A DNA stretch of 8,543 nt. Origin: Betaproteobacteria bacterium (GTDB lineage Bacteria; Pseudomonadota; Gammaproteobacteria; Burkholderiales; CANMPU01). Below, in pieces: positions 1 to 7,268 of the stretch (its first letter is position 1; each line of letters opens with the position of its first letter). The position numbers were made by a program, and so were the translations under genes. The stretch lies in assembly GCA_947499755.1 (NCBI GenBank), contig CANMPU010000030.1, forward strand, positions 1 through 8,543. The letters run 5' to 3'. Below the pieces are notes generated by a model. It did not search any database. It was not told the DNA's origin and saw only the letters and a program-made list of their open reading frames with translations.

Positions 1-9
1 ATAGTAAAC

Positions 10-17
10 AGGAAGGG
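10..17 (+). promoter_or_regulatory. Ribosome binding site of acpP
   Basis: AGGAAGGG lies 6 bases before the ATG at 24. It is the strongest Shine-Dalgarno in the operon, fitting the high expression expected of ACP, and it decides the start in favour of the ATG over the adjacent TTG at 21. Confidence 0.85.
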
Positions 18-23
18 TTATTG

Positions 24-260
24 ATGGGAAACTTAGAACAACGTGTTAGGAAAATTGTAGCAGAACAATTAGGCGTTAATGAAACAGAAGTAAAAAGTAC
101 ATCATCTTTTGTAGACGATCTCGGTGCAGATTCATTGGATACCGTTGAACTCGTCATGGCTTTAGAAGAAGAATTTGAGTGTGAAATTCCTGATGAAGAG
201 GCCGAAAAAATAACCAATGTGCAACAAGCGGTCGACTACATCACCTCTCACCAACACTAA
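24..260 (+). CDS. acpP: Acyl carrier protein
   Basis: Cytosolic carrier that holds growing acyl chains as thioesters on a 4'-phosphopantetheine arm during type II fatty acid synthesis, also donating them to phospholipid and lipid A pathways. The 78-residue acidic protein has the family's length and four-helix pattern. The attachment serine is Ser37 (counting the initiator Met) in the GADSLD motif, followed by the acidic recognition helix [13 protein letters not shown]. The ATG at 24 is chosen over the in-frame TTG at 21 because an AGGAAGGG ribosome binding site (10-17) is well spaced from it. fabF follows after a 36-bp gap, the usual acpP-fabF pair; the genes normally upstream (such as fabG) would lie outside the window. 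Nothing is unusual in the sequence. Identification is very secure. Confidence 0.98.
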   Translation: MGNLEQRVRKIVAEQLGVNETEVKSTSSFVDDLGADSLDTVELVMALEEEFECEIPDEEAEKITNVQQAVDYITSHQH

Positions 261-287
261 AGTTGTCAACACATTTCTCTCGTCGCT

Positions 288-299
288 GGAGTTAATTTG
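288..299 (+). promoter_or_regulatory. Ribosome binding site and TTG start of fabF
   Basis: GGAG at 288-291 sits 5 bases before a TTG codon at 297-299. No ATG or GTG lies at the conserved N-terminus, so this site fixes TTG as the start. A TTG start can lower initiation rate and so help hold FabF below ACP; that effect is inference. Confidence 0.75.
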
Positions 300-1535
300 T
301 CGAGACGCAGAGTTGTCATTACAGGCCTAGGAATCATTTCCCCTGTTGGAATAGGAATCCAAACAGCGTGGCCAAATATCGTCGCGGGTAAATCTGGTAT
401 TACTCGAGTTACGCGCTTTGATGCCTCCGCATTTGCCTCGCAGATTGCCGGAGAGGTAAAAGGTTTTGAGGTAACACAATATCTCTCACCTAAGGACGCG
501 CGCCGCATGGATACTTTTATTCATTACGGGTTGGCAGCGGGTATCGAAGCAATTAAAGATTCGGGTATTGAAGTTACGCCAGAAAATGCCGAACGAATTG
601 GTGTGAATATTGGTTCCGGGATCGGCGGACTACCAATGATCGAAGAGACGCATTCCGAATATCTCCAACACGGACCGCGAAAAATCTTGCCCTTTTTTAT
701 TCCCAGCACCATTATTAACATGATCTCGGGAAATTTGTCGATCATGTATGGTCTCAAAGGACCGAATCTTGCCATCGTCACCGCCTGTACCACCTCTACG
801 CATTGCATAGGCGAATCGGCTCGCCTCATTACGTATGGCGATGCTGATATTATGATTGCTGGCGGTGCAGAGGCGACGGTGTCGCCATTAGCTATCGGTG
901 GATTTTCCACCGCACGTGCCTTAAGTTGCCGCAACGATGATCCTGAGACCGCAAGCAGGCCATGGGACCTAGATCGTGATGGTTTCGTGCTTAGCGAGGG
1001 CGCGGGGGTTGTTGTATTAGAAGAATATGAACACGCCAAGGCGAGAAATGCACCTATCTATGCCGAGCTAGCAGGATTCGGCATGAGTGCCGACGCGCAT
1101 CATATGACGGCGCCTTGCGAAGATGGAGATGGTGCTTTGCGATGCATGAAAAACGCGCTGAAAAACGCGGGCGTTAATCCGGATGAGGTAGATTATGTGA
1201 ATGCACATGGCACCTCAACTTCCTTAGGCGATATCGCGGAAACGGTTGCGGTCAAACGTTGTTTTGGTGACCACGCTAAAAAGCTTGCGGTCAGCTCTAC
1301 CAAGTCAATGACCGGACATTTGCTTGGTGCTGCAGGGGGTATCGAAGCGATTTTCTGCGCGCTCGGCATTCGCCACCAAATCGCGCCACCCACAATGAAT
1401 ATATTTAACCAAGATCCGCAATGCGATCTAGATTATGTTCCGAATACCGCGCGAAATATGCCGATAAACGTGGCAATTTCCAATTCCTTTGGCTTTGGTG
1501 GAACCAATGGGACGTTAGTGTTCAAAAAAATCTAA
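297..1535 (+). CDS. fabF: Beta-ketoacyl-ACP synthase II
   Basis: Cytosolic condensing enzyme (KAS II) that joins malonyl-ACP to acyl-ACP with loss of CO2, extending the fatty acid chain by two carbons; in E. coli it drives the temperature-dependent step to C18:1. The 412 residues match the usual length of about 413. The thiolase-fold catalytic triad is complete: Cys164 in TACTTSTH, His304 in NAHGTST and His341 in MTGHLLGAAGG. The C-terminal NSFGFGGTNG motif is also present. The start is a TTG at 297, supported by GGAG at 288-291 and by the family N-terminus SRRRVVITGLG beginning at the next codon; the next in-frame Met is residue 71, well inside the domain. It follows acpP by 36 bp, and its substrate is carried by that protein. 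FabB/FabF paralogy is the only ambiguity; position beside acpP and sequence favour FabF. Confidence 0.97.
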   Translation: MSRRRVVITGLGIISPVGIGIQTAWPNIVAGKSGITRVTRFDASAFASQIAGEVKGFEVTQYLSPKDARRMDTFIHYGLAAGIEAIKDSGIEVTPENAERIGVNIGSGIGGLPMIEETHSEYLQHGPRKILPFFIPSTIINMISGNLSIMYGLKGPNLAIVTACTTSTHCIGESARLITYGDADIMIAGGAEATVSPLAIGGFSTARALSCRNDDPETASRPWDLDRDGFVLSEGAGVVVLEEYEHAKARNAPIYAELAGFGMSADAHHMTAPCEDGDGALRCMKNALKNAGVNPDEVDYVNAHGTSTSLGDIAETVAVKRCFGDHAKKLAVSSTKSMTGHLLGAAGGIEAIFCALGIRHQIAPPTMNIFNQDPQCDLDYVPNTARNMPINVAISNSFGFGGTNGTLVFKKI

Positions 1536-1593
1536 TCGCCCGTCGCACAGCCAGCCGATTTAGACTCTACGCCACTATTCCTTTGTAACGTAT

Positions 1594-2412
1594 ATGGTCC
1601 TGATCAACGGCCAACCCTCAGAACAAATATCTGTCTTAGATCGCGGTCTTTGCTATGGGGATGGCGTATTTCGCACGATGCAAAGTCGATCAGGGCGAGC
1701 AATCCAGTGGGAGCGTCATTTCAATAAGTTGCGTAACGATTGCCGCGTATTACAAATCCCCGCACCAGAACGAAATCGCCTTGAGACAGATCTAAGAACC
1801 GTATGCGCAGACGCTCCGGATTGTGTATTAAAAATAATAGTAACGCGCGGACCAGGCGGCAGAGGATACGCGATTCCAGATGTTGTCAGCCCAACGACAA
1901 TATTAATAACGAGTCTTTTACCGCAATACCCCGAGGAATACGGGAATGGTGGTGTCGCTGTGCGCCTGTGTAAAACGAAATTAGCGTCCCAACCCGCGCT
2001 CGCTGGAATTAAACACCTCAATCGATTAGAAAATATTTTAGCGCGTGCCGAATGGTCTGATTCCACTATAGCGGAGGGATTGATGGAGGATAACGACGGT
2101 GACCTTGTCGAAGGCACGATGACAAATTTATTTATCGTCAAAAATAACGTGCTCCTTACGCCTGATCTCAGTCGATGCGGCGTCGCGGGCATTCAGCGCG
2201 ATCGTGTCATCGAGATTGCGCAACAAAATAATGTCAAGCTGACTATCGGAAAATTACGTGTTGATGACGTAATCCGAGCTGATGAGGCATTTTTGGTGAA
2301 TAGCATAATCGGGTTGTGGCCCATCAAAGATTTCCAAGGCAAAAAATGGGACAGCGCTCAATTGCCCATTACACAAAAAGTACGCCGTTGCTTAGATGAT
2401 TTCAACGATTAG
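1594..2412 (+). CDS. pabC: Aminodeoxychorismate lyase
   Basis: PLP-dependent fold-type IV enzyme that removes pyruvate from 4-amino-4-deoxychorismate to give p-aminobenzoate, a folate precursor. The protein has 272 residues, close to the 269 of E. coli PabC. Visible signatures are DRGLCYGDGVFRT near the N-terminus (13-28), the PLP-binding lysine at about residue 140 in GIKHLNRLENILARAEW, the phosphate-binding EGTMTNLF segment, and EAFLVNSIIGLWPI near the C-terminus. Related branched-chain and D-amino acid aminotransferases share the fold, but the NS-IIG-WP signature and the position between fabF and mltG are typical of PabC. The ATG at 1594 has no visible Shine-Dalgarno, and 58 bp separate it from fabF without an obvious terminator. 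The 3' end overlaps mltG by 17 bp, suggesting coupled translation. Confidence 0.95.
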   Translation: MVLINGQPSEQISVLDRGLCYGDGVFRTMQSRSGRAIQWERHFNKLRNDCRVLQIPAPERNRLETDLRTVCADAPDCVLKIIVTRGPGGRGYAIPDVVSPTTILITSLLPQYPEEYGNGGVAVRLCKTKLASQPALAGIKHLNRLENILARAEWSDSTIAEGLMEDNDGDLVEGTMTNLFIVKNNVLLTPDLSRCGVAGIQRDRVIEIAQQNNVKLTIGKLRVDDVIRADEAFLVNSIIGLWPIKDFQGKKWDSAQLPITQKVRRCLDDFND

Positions 2413-3409
2413 GTTTTTATTCTTTGCGCTGATAAGCGGCTGCGCGGCTATCTGCGTCATCGCGGGCGCCTGGCTGTATTACTACTCTATAACGCCGCTT
2501 AGGTCGTTTGATACGATTGTCCAATTTGAGCTTCCTCAAGGCAGTAGCCTACAAAGTGTTGCGCGACGCTTGGTCACAACGAATATACTCGATGAGCCCT
2601 GGGGATTCATTGCGCTAGGAAGAATTTATGGTAAGGCTGGTCAAATCAAGGCTGGGAGTTATGCCCTTAAGGGAGAGCTCACCCCGCTAGCGTTACTAAA
2701 AAAAATTACTGGGAACGACTACGCACAAGAGAGTATCGTATTCATTGAGGGCTATACATTTAAACAAATACGTAAAAAACTGGATGAGAATAAATCGATA
2801 GCGCATTCCACACACGGATTGTCGGATGCGGAAGTATTGCGACAGATAGATCGCGTTTATGAGAATCCAGAAGGTTTGTTTTATCCAGACACTTATTTTT
2901 TTACCGCCGGAACAAGCGACATCAAATTACTGGGGCGTGCATATAATCTTATGCAAGTCCACCTGAAAGAAAGCTGGGCTAAACGCTCGCCTAACGTGCC
3001 GTTCTCATCGCCTTATGAGGCGCTTATCGCCGCATCCATTGTTGAAAAGGAAACGGGACTAAAATCTGAAAGGGCCATGATCGCTGCTGTGGTTGTTAAT
3101 CGATTGCGCCTCGGCATGAAATTGCAAGCGGATCCCACAGTGATTTACGGAATGGGCGACCAATTTGATGGAAACCTGCGCAAGCCAGATCTTACGACCG
3201 ACCACCCCTATAATACTTATACGCGGGCCGGATTACCGCCTACGCCCATCGCGATGCCAAGCTCTGCTGCAATCGAAGCGACATTAAATCCCGCAAAAAC
3301 TGCCGCCTTGTATTACGTGAGTAAAGGAGATGGGAGCTCGTATTTTTCTGCAACGCTGGCGGAACACAATCGTGCCGTTGCAAAATATCAAAAATCAGGA
3401 CGACATTAA
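2396..3409 (+). CDS. mltG: Endolytic murein transglycosylase (YceG-like)
   Basis: Inner-membrane lytic transglycosylase that cuts nascent peptidoglycan strands and is thought to terminate glycan polymerisation. The 337-residue protein begins with a single membrane segment at about residues 7-30, followed by a LysM-like region (about 40-105) and the YceG catalytic domain. The catalytic glutamate lies in the IVEKET motif at 215-220, and the hallmark DPTVIYGMG and AGLPPTPIAMPS segments follow. ALISGC at 11-16 looks like a lipobox, but the hydrophobic stretch continues through it, so a membrane anchor is more likely than a lipoprotein. The ATG at 2396 lies inside the end of pabC (17-bp overlap) and has no Shine-Dalgarno, pointing to coupling. 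It is 6 bp from tmk. The pabC-mltG-tmk order is widely conserved in proteobacteria. Confidence 0.96.
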   Translation: MISTIRFLFFALISGCAAICVIAGAWLYYYSITPLRSFDTIVQFELPQGSSLQSVARRLVTTNILDEPWGFIALGRIYGKAGQIKAGSYALKGELTPLALLKKITGNDYAQESIVFIEGYTFKQIRKKLDENKSIAHSTHGLSDAEVLRQIDRVYENPEGLFYPDTYFFTAGTSDIKLLGRAYNLMQVHLKESWAKRSPNVPFSSPYEALIAASIVEKETGLKSERAMIAAVVVNRLRLGMKLQADPTVIYGMGDQFDGNLRKPDLTTDHPYNTYTRAGLPPTPIAMPSSAAIEATLNPAKTAALYYVSKGDGSSYFSATLAEHNRAVAKYQKSGRH

Positions 3410-3415
3410 ACAATA

Positions 3416-4027
3416 ATGACTGCTAAATTTATAACACTTGAGGGGATTGATGGGGCAGGGAAGAGTACGCATCTCGCCTGGCTTGAGCAATTCATTCGCA
3501 AGCGCGGGATCGAAGTAATTGTAACGCGCGAGCCGGGCGGCACGCCGTTGGGCGAATCTCTAAGGGAAATATTACTGCATCAATCTATGCATCCGGAAAC
3601 AGAGGCGTTGCTGATGTTTGCTGCTCGCCGTGAACACTTAGATAAAAAGATACTTCCGGCGCTCAAATCGGGAACGTGGGTGATCTCGGATAGATTTAGC
3701 GATGCAAGTTATGCGTATCAAGGAGGGGGAAAGGGTATCCCAAAAGAGAAGCTGACAAATTTAGAGCTTTGGGCGCAAGGTGATTTTCAGCCAGACTTGA
3801 CGCTGTTATTCGATGTGCCTATCGAAGTTGGAATTGCGCGTGTAAAACTTGCCTCCAAACCAGATAAATTTGAATCAGAAAAACAGGCGTTTTTTCAGCA
3901 CGTCCGTGACGCGTATGTTGAAAGAGCGATGCTGTATCCCAACAGATTTCGCGTTGTTGATTCGAGTCAGAGCGTAGCAATCATTCAAGAAAGGCTACGC
4001 GAAATACTTCTGGAGACGTGTTTCTAA
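3416..4027 (+). CDS. tmk: Thymidylate kinase
   Basis: Cytosolic kinase that phosphorylates dTMP to dTDP with ATP, an essential step of dTTP supply. The 203-residue P-loop protein has Walker [10 protein letters not shown] at 10-18, the dTMP-binding [11 protein letters not shown] segment at 37-47, the DRF motif at 92-94 followed by [14 protein letters not shown], and the lid region around 141-155. There is no arginine in the P-loop, as in the E. coli-type (type II) enzymes, where arginines normally act from the lid; here the lid has Arg142 and several lysines. The ATG at 3416 is 6 bp after mltG. The only AGGA (3397-3400) is 15 bases away, too far to be a good ribosome binding site. The 3' end abuts holB, so two replication-related genes are linked here. 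Confidence 0.97.
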   Translation: MTAKFITLEGIDGAGKSTHLAWLEQFIRKRGIEVIVTREPGGTPLGESLREILLHQSMHPETEALLMFAARREHLDKKILPALKSGTWVISDRFSDASYAYQGGGKGIPKEKLTNLELWAQGDFQPDLTLLFDVPIEVGIARVKLASKPDKFESEKQAFFQHVRDAYVERAMLYPNRFRVVDSSQSVAIIQERLREILLETCF

Positions 4028-4029
4028 TT

Positions 4030-5031
4030 ATGTACTCGTGGCACAAGCAGATCTGGGAAAGACTAAAATCGAACCGCGATAGCCTTCCCCATGCGCTATT
4101 ATTTTATGGGCAAAAAGGAACCGGCAAGTGCGATTTCGCAAGACAACTTGCAAAATGTTTAATTTGTGAAGCGCCGCTCGTGCATTGGATGGCATGCAAT
4201 CACTGTAATGCGTGCCAGTGCTTTGAAAAGGATACGCATCCCGATGTGCGCACCATACAACCAGAAGCGCAACAGGAACACGCAACCGATAGTAAGAATG
4301 CAAATGAAAAATTGCCGCGCGCCGCGCAACGCATTCTGATAGGCCAAATACGAACGCTAGAAGATTATGTCTATGTTGGCTCACATAGAGGCGGCGTTAA
4401 AATTATTATGATTCGTCCTGCCGAAGCGATGAACATTCAGGCGTCAAATGCATTACTAAAAATGCTTGAAGAACCCCCAGCAAAAACGTTGTTCATATTA
4501 ATCACCAATCAAATACGATTATTACTCCCCACTATTCTTAGCCGCTGCGAGAAAATTCAACTGCCAACACCAAGTAAGGCTGAAGCAATGAAGTGGTTAG
4601 CCGAGAAAAATATTGCCAAACCTGAATTGCGTCTCGCGCAGACTGGAAACGCGCCACTAGACGCCCATACGCTAAATGACGAAGAACACTGGCAGCAGCG
4701 AGAGATTTTTCTTTCACAATTAGGACGACGCGACATTGACCCCATCGTCATCGCGGAATTATTTCATCGTTACGACCTCAGTAAAATAATAGGCTGGCTA
4801 CAAAAGTGGATATATGACCTAATCAGCTTACGATGCGCTGGGCATGTTCGTTACCACTTAGACTATGAGACCGCATTGAAATCGTTATCCGTAAAACTTA
4901 GCCCTAAAGATTTGACGCGATATTACCGATATTTAGTATATGGGCAACGGGTTTCAAATCACCCCCTTAACCCTAAATTGGTCCTAGAGGAGCTGCTTCT
5001 GGGGTATCGTGCATTAGTATCATTTGGCTAA
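4030..5031 (+). CDS. holB: DNA polymerase III subunit delta-prime
   Basis: Delta-prime subunit of the clamp loader, which opens the beta sliding clamp and places it on primed DNA. The protein has 333 residues from the ATG at 4030. Seen are the N-terminal YSWHKQIWERL, a P-loop-like GQKGTGKC in which the usual Ser/Thr is Cys, a four-cysteine zinc module (Cys46, Cys56, Cys59, Cys62), NALLKMLEEPPAKTLFIL, and the SRC motif in LSRCEKIQLP that contacts a neighbouring ATP site. The imperfect P-loop fits a subunit that does not hydrolyse ATP. An in-frame GTG at 4018 would add four residues and overlap tmk by 10 bp; ATG is preferred because homologues usually begin close to the YPW-like motif, but GTG cannot be excluded. 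There is no well-spaced Shine-Dalgarno, so initiation is probably coupled to tmk. Confidence 0.93.
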   Translation: MYSWHKQIWERLKSNRDSLPHALLFYGQKGTGKCDFARQLAKCLICEAPLVHWMACNHCNACQCFEKDTHPDVRTIQPEAQQEHATDSKNANEKLPRAAQRILIGQIRTLEDYVYVGSHRGGVKIIMIRPAEAMNIQASNALLKMLEEPPAKTLFILITNQIRLLLPTILSRCEKIQLPTPSKAEAMKWLAEKNIAKPELRLAQTGNAPLDAHTLNDEEHWQQREIFLSQLGRRDIDPIVIAELFHRYDLSKIIGWLQKWIYDLISLRCAGHVRYHLDYETALKSLSVKLSPKDLTRYYRYLVYGQRVSNHPLNPKLVLEELLLGYRALVSFG

Positions 5032-5045
5032 TAAACCCACCACCA

Positions 5046-5414
5046 ATGTCGAATGCAAAAAACAGCCCTGGTATGAGTAAACCAGGCGTACTCTCACTAA
5101 GCATCAAGGAAAAGTCATCCTTGTATTTTGCCTATATGCCCAGCATCAAGGGAGGGGGGCTATTCATTCCCACAAACAAAAACTATCACCTTGGCGACGA
5201 GGTGTTTATGTTACTCAGTTTGGTCGATGACCCTGCCAAACTACCGGTAGCCGGTCGTGTAGTGTGGATTACACCGCCAAGTTCGCATGACAATAAACCT
5301 CAGGGTATCGGCGTGCAATTTGGTAGCGATGAAGGTGGCGTTGCCGCCAGAGTAAAGATAGAGAATCTTCTCGCGGGTTACTCGCAATTGGGGCGCCCTA
5401 CGCATACAATGTAG
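5046..5414 (+). CDS. pilZ: Type IV pilus assembly PilZ domain protein
   Basis: Small PilZ-domain protein needed for type IV pilus biogenesis; in Pseudomonas and Xanthomonas, homologues act with the PilB extension ATPase and the FimX regulator. The 122 residues carry the single-domain PilZ pattern GVLSLSIKEKSSLYFAYMPSIKGGGLFIPT, then LGDEVFMLLSL, PVAGRVVWITP and GIGVQF, ending in RPTHTM as in Pseudomonas PilZ. The RxxxR motif and the D/N-x-S-x-x-G motif used to bind cyclic di-GMP are absent, as in this founding but non-binding PilZ class. The ATG at 5046 is 14 bp after holB and lacks a Shine-Dalgarno; Met10 (5073) is a possible later start because the conserved region begins just after it. Type IV pilus genes are expected elsewhere in the genome. 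Confidence 0.93.
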   Translation: MSNAKNSPGMSKPGVLSLSIKEKSSLYFAYMPSIKGGGLFIPTNKNYHLGDEVFMLLSLVDDPAKLPVAGRVVWITPPSSHDNKPQGIGVQFGSDEGGVAARVKIENLLAGYSQLGRPTHTM

Positions 5415-5417
5415 TTT

Positions 5418-6182
5418 ATGTTTATTGATTCGCATTGCCATATTAACTTCCCTGAGTTAGCCGAGAATCTCCCGCAACTTTTAGCAAATATGCAGGAGAA
5501 TCAGGTCAGCCATGCGCTTTGCGTGAGCATCGATTTAGACTCGTTTCCACAAATTCAAGCGCTCGCGGAACAACATGAGAATATCTTTGGCTCCGTTGGC
5601 ATTCATCCCGATGATGTCGATGCAAAAGAAACCACCGTCGCAGAAATTAGCGCACTGGCGTCGCATCCAAAAATTATTGCGATAGGGGAGACCGGGCTAG
5701 ATTATTATCGTTTAATGGGCGATTTAGAGTGGCAGCGTGAACGTTTTCGCACCCATATTCGTGCTGCTCGCCAAGTTGGAAAACCACTAATTATCCACAC
5801 GCGAGAAGCAGCGAATGACACGCTCGCTATCTTAAAAGAAGAGTCTGCCGCAAGCGTAGGCGGCGTGATGCATTGTTTCACCGAAAGCCTAGAAGTTGCA
5901 CGCGCCGCGATCGACATGAATTTCTATATTTCTTTTTCTGGTATCGTCACCTTCAAGAACGCGATTTCCATTAAAGAAGTTGCAAAAAATATTCCGCTAG
6001 AGCGCATGTTAATTGAAACCGATTCACCGTATCTCGCTCCGGTGCCATTTCGCGGAAAGACAAATCAACCGGCATACGTAAAACACGTTGCTGAGGAAAT
6101 TGCAAAATTGCGCGACATGTCCGCCGCTGAGATCGGGGCAATCACCACGCGTAATTTCTATCAGTTGTTCAAATTACATTAG
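5418..6182 (+). CDS. tatD: TatD family metal-dependent hydrolase/deoxyribonuclease
   Basis: TIM-barrel amidohydrolase-superfamily protein. Characterised TatD proteins are metal-dependent 3'-5' exonucleases implicated in DNA repair and DNA degradation, not part of the Tat export machinery. The 254 residues have the family length. Metal ligands are visible: His6 and His8 (DSHCH), Glu91 in GETGLDYY, His127 in IIHTREA, His152 in MHCFTES and Asp202 in ETDSPYLAP. The ATG at 5418 follows pilZ by 3 bp with no Shine-Dalgarno, so translation is likely coupled. The ankyrin gene follows after 6 bp. Proteobacteria often carry several TatD paralogues (TatD, YcfH, YjjV); position after holB and pilZ matches the YcfH-type locus, so the symbol tatD is used in the general sense. 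Confidence 0.94.
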   Translation: MFIDSHCHINFPELAENLPQLLANMQENQVSHALCVSIDLDSFPQIQALAEQHENIFGSVGIHPDDVDAKETTVAEISALASHPKIIAIGETGLDYYRLMGDLEWQRERFRTHIRAARQVGKPLIIHTREAANDTLAILKEESAASVGGVMHCFTESLEVARAAIDMNFYISFSGIVTFKNAISIKEVAKNIPLERMLIETDSPYLAPVPFRGKTNQPAYVKHVAEEIAKLRDMSAAEIGAITTRNFYQLFKLH

Positions 6183-6188
6183 TAGTCC

Positions 6189-6839
6189 ATGCAGCCCTAT
6201 TCCCTTACTGCGCGATGTGTCGTCGTTGTTTTATTTGCCCTATGCGCAATCAAGGCGAGTTTCGCCGGCTCCTATGACGATTTACTCAATGCGGTTAAAC
6301 ACGGAAACCGATCTGCGCTTGAAAAACTCATTCAGCAAGGGAGCGATATCGACACTACCGACGAGAACGGAAATTCCCTACTTATGTTAGCGGCGCGAGA
6401 AGGTAATCCAGACATCGTAAAAATACTTACGTCTGCTGGTGCCAAGATAAACCAAAGGAACCGCTACGGTGAGACCGCGGCGATGCTGGCGGCACTGAAA
6501 GGCAAAAAGGTCGTCATCAAGGAGCTTCTCGCGCACAAAGCAGAAATTAATCACGCCGGTTGGAATCCGCTTATCTATGCGGCCTATGGCGGATATACAG
6601 ATATTGTTCGCCTACTAGTGATCCATGGTGCAGATGTGAATCTGGTATCAGAAAATGGCACATCGGCATTGATGATGGCCACGCGCGAAGGGCATTTCGC
6701 GACGGTGCTACTGCTACTAGAATTTAGGGCCAACGTAGACCAGAAGAACGATTCCGGCGCGACCGCGCTCGGCTGGGCGCTAGATACCGGTAACAGCGAT
6801 ATCGCCGAGCTATTGATTAAGGCCGGGGCGAATGAATAA
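6189..6839 (+). CDS. Exported ankyrin-repeat protein
   Basis: The 216-residue protein begins with a Sec signal peptide: Arg9, a hydrophobic core CVVVVLFALCAI, and a probable cleavage site after ASFA (Ala26), so it is predicted to be periplasmic. The rest is about five ankyrin repeats at roughly 28-58, 59-91, 92-121, 122-151 and 152-184, with a C-terminal cap to 216 (NGNSLLMLAAREGNPDIVKILTS is typical). The fourth repeat has a shortened finger (INHAGWNPLIYAA). Ankyrin repeats bind protein partners and no catalytic domain is present, so the partner is unknown. It follows tatD by 6 bp with no Shine-Dalgarno and appears to be the last operon gene. From memory, a similar gene follows tatD in several betaproteobacteria. 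I do not know its function. Confidence 0.9.
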   Translation: MQPYSLTARCVVVVLFALCAIKASFAGSYDDLLNAVKHGNRSALEKLIQQGSDIDTTDENGNSLLMLAAREGNPDIVKILTSAGAKINQRNRYGETAAMLAALKGKKVVIKELLAHKAEINHAGWNPLIYAAYGGYTDIVRLLVIHGADVNLVSENGTSALMMATREGHFATVLLLLEFRANVDQKNDSGATALGWALDTGNSDIAELLIKAGANE

Positions 6840-7038
6840 GCCTGCTGTTTGGCTGTTGTAGATGGCCAGGTATTACGGCTGGGAATTATTCTATTACTAC
6901 GTATAATGTATATTATGTTAAATAGACTATGTAAGATAATCCAGGAAATTACTCTTATAACTCTTAAGGATATCGCCGCCCCCACCATCTGAGCCCGGAA
7001 AAGCCTGCAAATAAATCCACCTGAAAATCGGTGTTGGT
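6840..7038. other. AT-rich intergenic spacer after the operon
   Basis: No coding region is evident. The centre (about 6885-6945) is very AT-rich and contains TATAAT at 6902-6907 and a small palindrome (ATAAT/ATTAT around GTAT), but no -35 hexamer lies at a proper distance, so no promoter is called. CCAG/CTGG at 6866-6882 is only a 4-bp stem with no following T-run, so I see no clear intrinsic terminator for the upstream operon. Confidence 0.5.
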
Positions 7039-7077
7039 GTCATACCGGTGAAAACCGGTATCCAGTGGTTTTCAATA
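7039..7077 (+). repeat. GAAA-loop hairpin repeat, copy 1
   Basis: A perfect 8-bp inverted repeat, ATACCGGT (7042-7049) and ACCGGTAT (7054-7061), encloses GAAA (7050-7053). The unit begins GTCAT and continues through ATCCAG. It matches the inverted copy at 7822-7860 in 34 of 39 positions. The layout resembles the widespread intergenic palindromic repeats of proteobacteria of the form GTCAT-stem-GAAA-stem-ATCCAG. Confidence 0.85.
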
Positions 7078-7104
7078 TTCCAAAAAATGACAACCAGATT
7101 GCGA

Positions 7105-7124
7105 CCCCGTGCCGCAGTACGGGG
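7105..7124. repeat. GC-rich hairpin
   Basis: CCCCGT (7105-7110) pairs perfectly with ACGGGG (7119-7124) around an 8-base loop. No T-run follows on either strand, so it is not a classic terminator. It may be a second family of dispersed palindromic repeat; only one copy is in the window. Confidence 0.5.
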
Positions 7125-7175
7125 CATGCTTTCATAATCGCTGCAATGGCGGTCACGTATAAAGCGAGGTCCATT

Positions 7176-7268
7176 ATGAAATCTAAAGAAACTTCCCGAT
7201 CTCCGGTATCTATCGATAATACAGAGACGCGATCACCCCAAGTAACACCAGTATTCAGTTCGCGTTAG
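7176..7268 (+). CDS. Possible 30-residue micro-ORF
   Basis: An ATG at 7176 is preceded by GAGG at 7166-7169 with a 6-base gap and opens a 30-codon frame ending TAG at 7266-7268. The peptide begins MKSKETSRSPVSID; it is polar, rich in Ser, Thr and Arg, with no membrane segment and no family I recognise. A TATAAA at 7158-7163 is too close to be the -10 of a leader with this ribosome binding site. The frame continues upstream to 7065, but that extension crosses the repeat region and is unlikely to be real. The 3' third lies in the left arm and loop of the 13-bp inverted repeat. The frame could be accidental. Confidence 0.22.
   Translation: MKSKETSRSPVSIDNTETRSPQVTPVFSSR

Noticed and set aside
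524..1039. Long minus-strand open frame inside fabF.
   Set aside because: It lies opposite a fully conserved FabF coding region including the catalytic cysteine and has no ribosome binding site; it is a shadow frame.
1536..1593. Terminator or promoter between fabF and pabC.
   Set aside because: No GC-rich stem with T-run and no paired -35/-10 hexamers could be found.
1716..2192. Long minus-strand open frame inside pabC.
   Set aside because: It is antisense to conserved PLP-binding motifs and has no recognisable domain.
2426..2443. Lipobox-like ISGC near the MltG N-terminus.
   Set aside because: The hydrophobic segment continues for about 14 residues past the cysteine, as in a membrane anchor, and MltG proteins are normally membrane-anchored.
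6902..6907. Perfect TATAAT in the spacer after the ankyrin gene.
   Set aside because: No acceptable -35 hexamer at 15-19 bp upstream, and the surrounding sequence is simply AT-rich.
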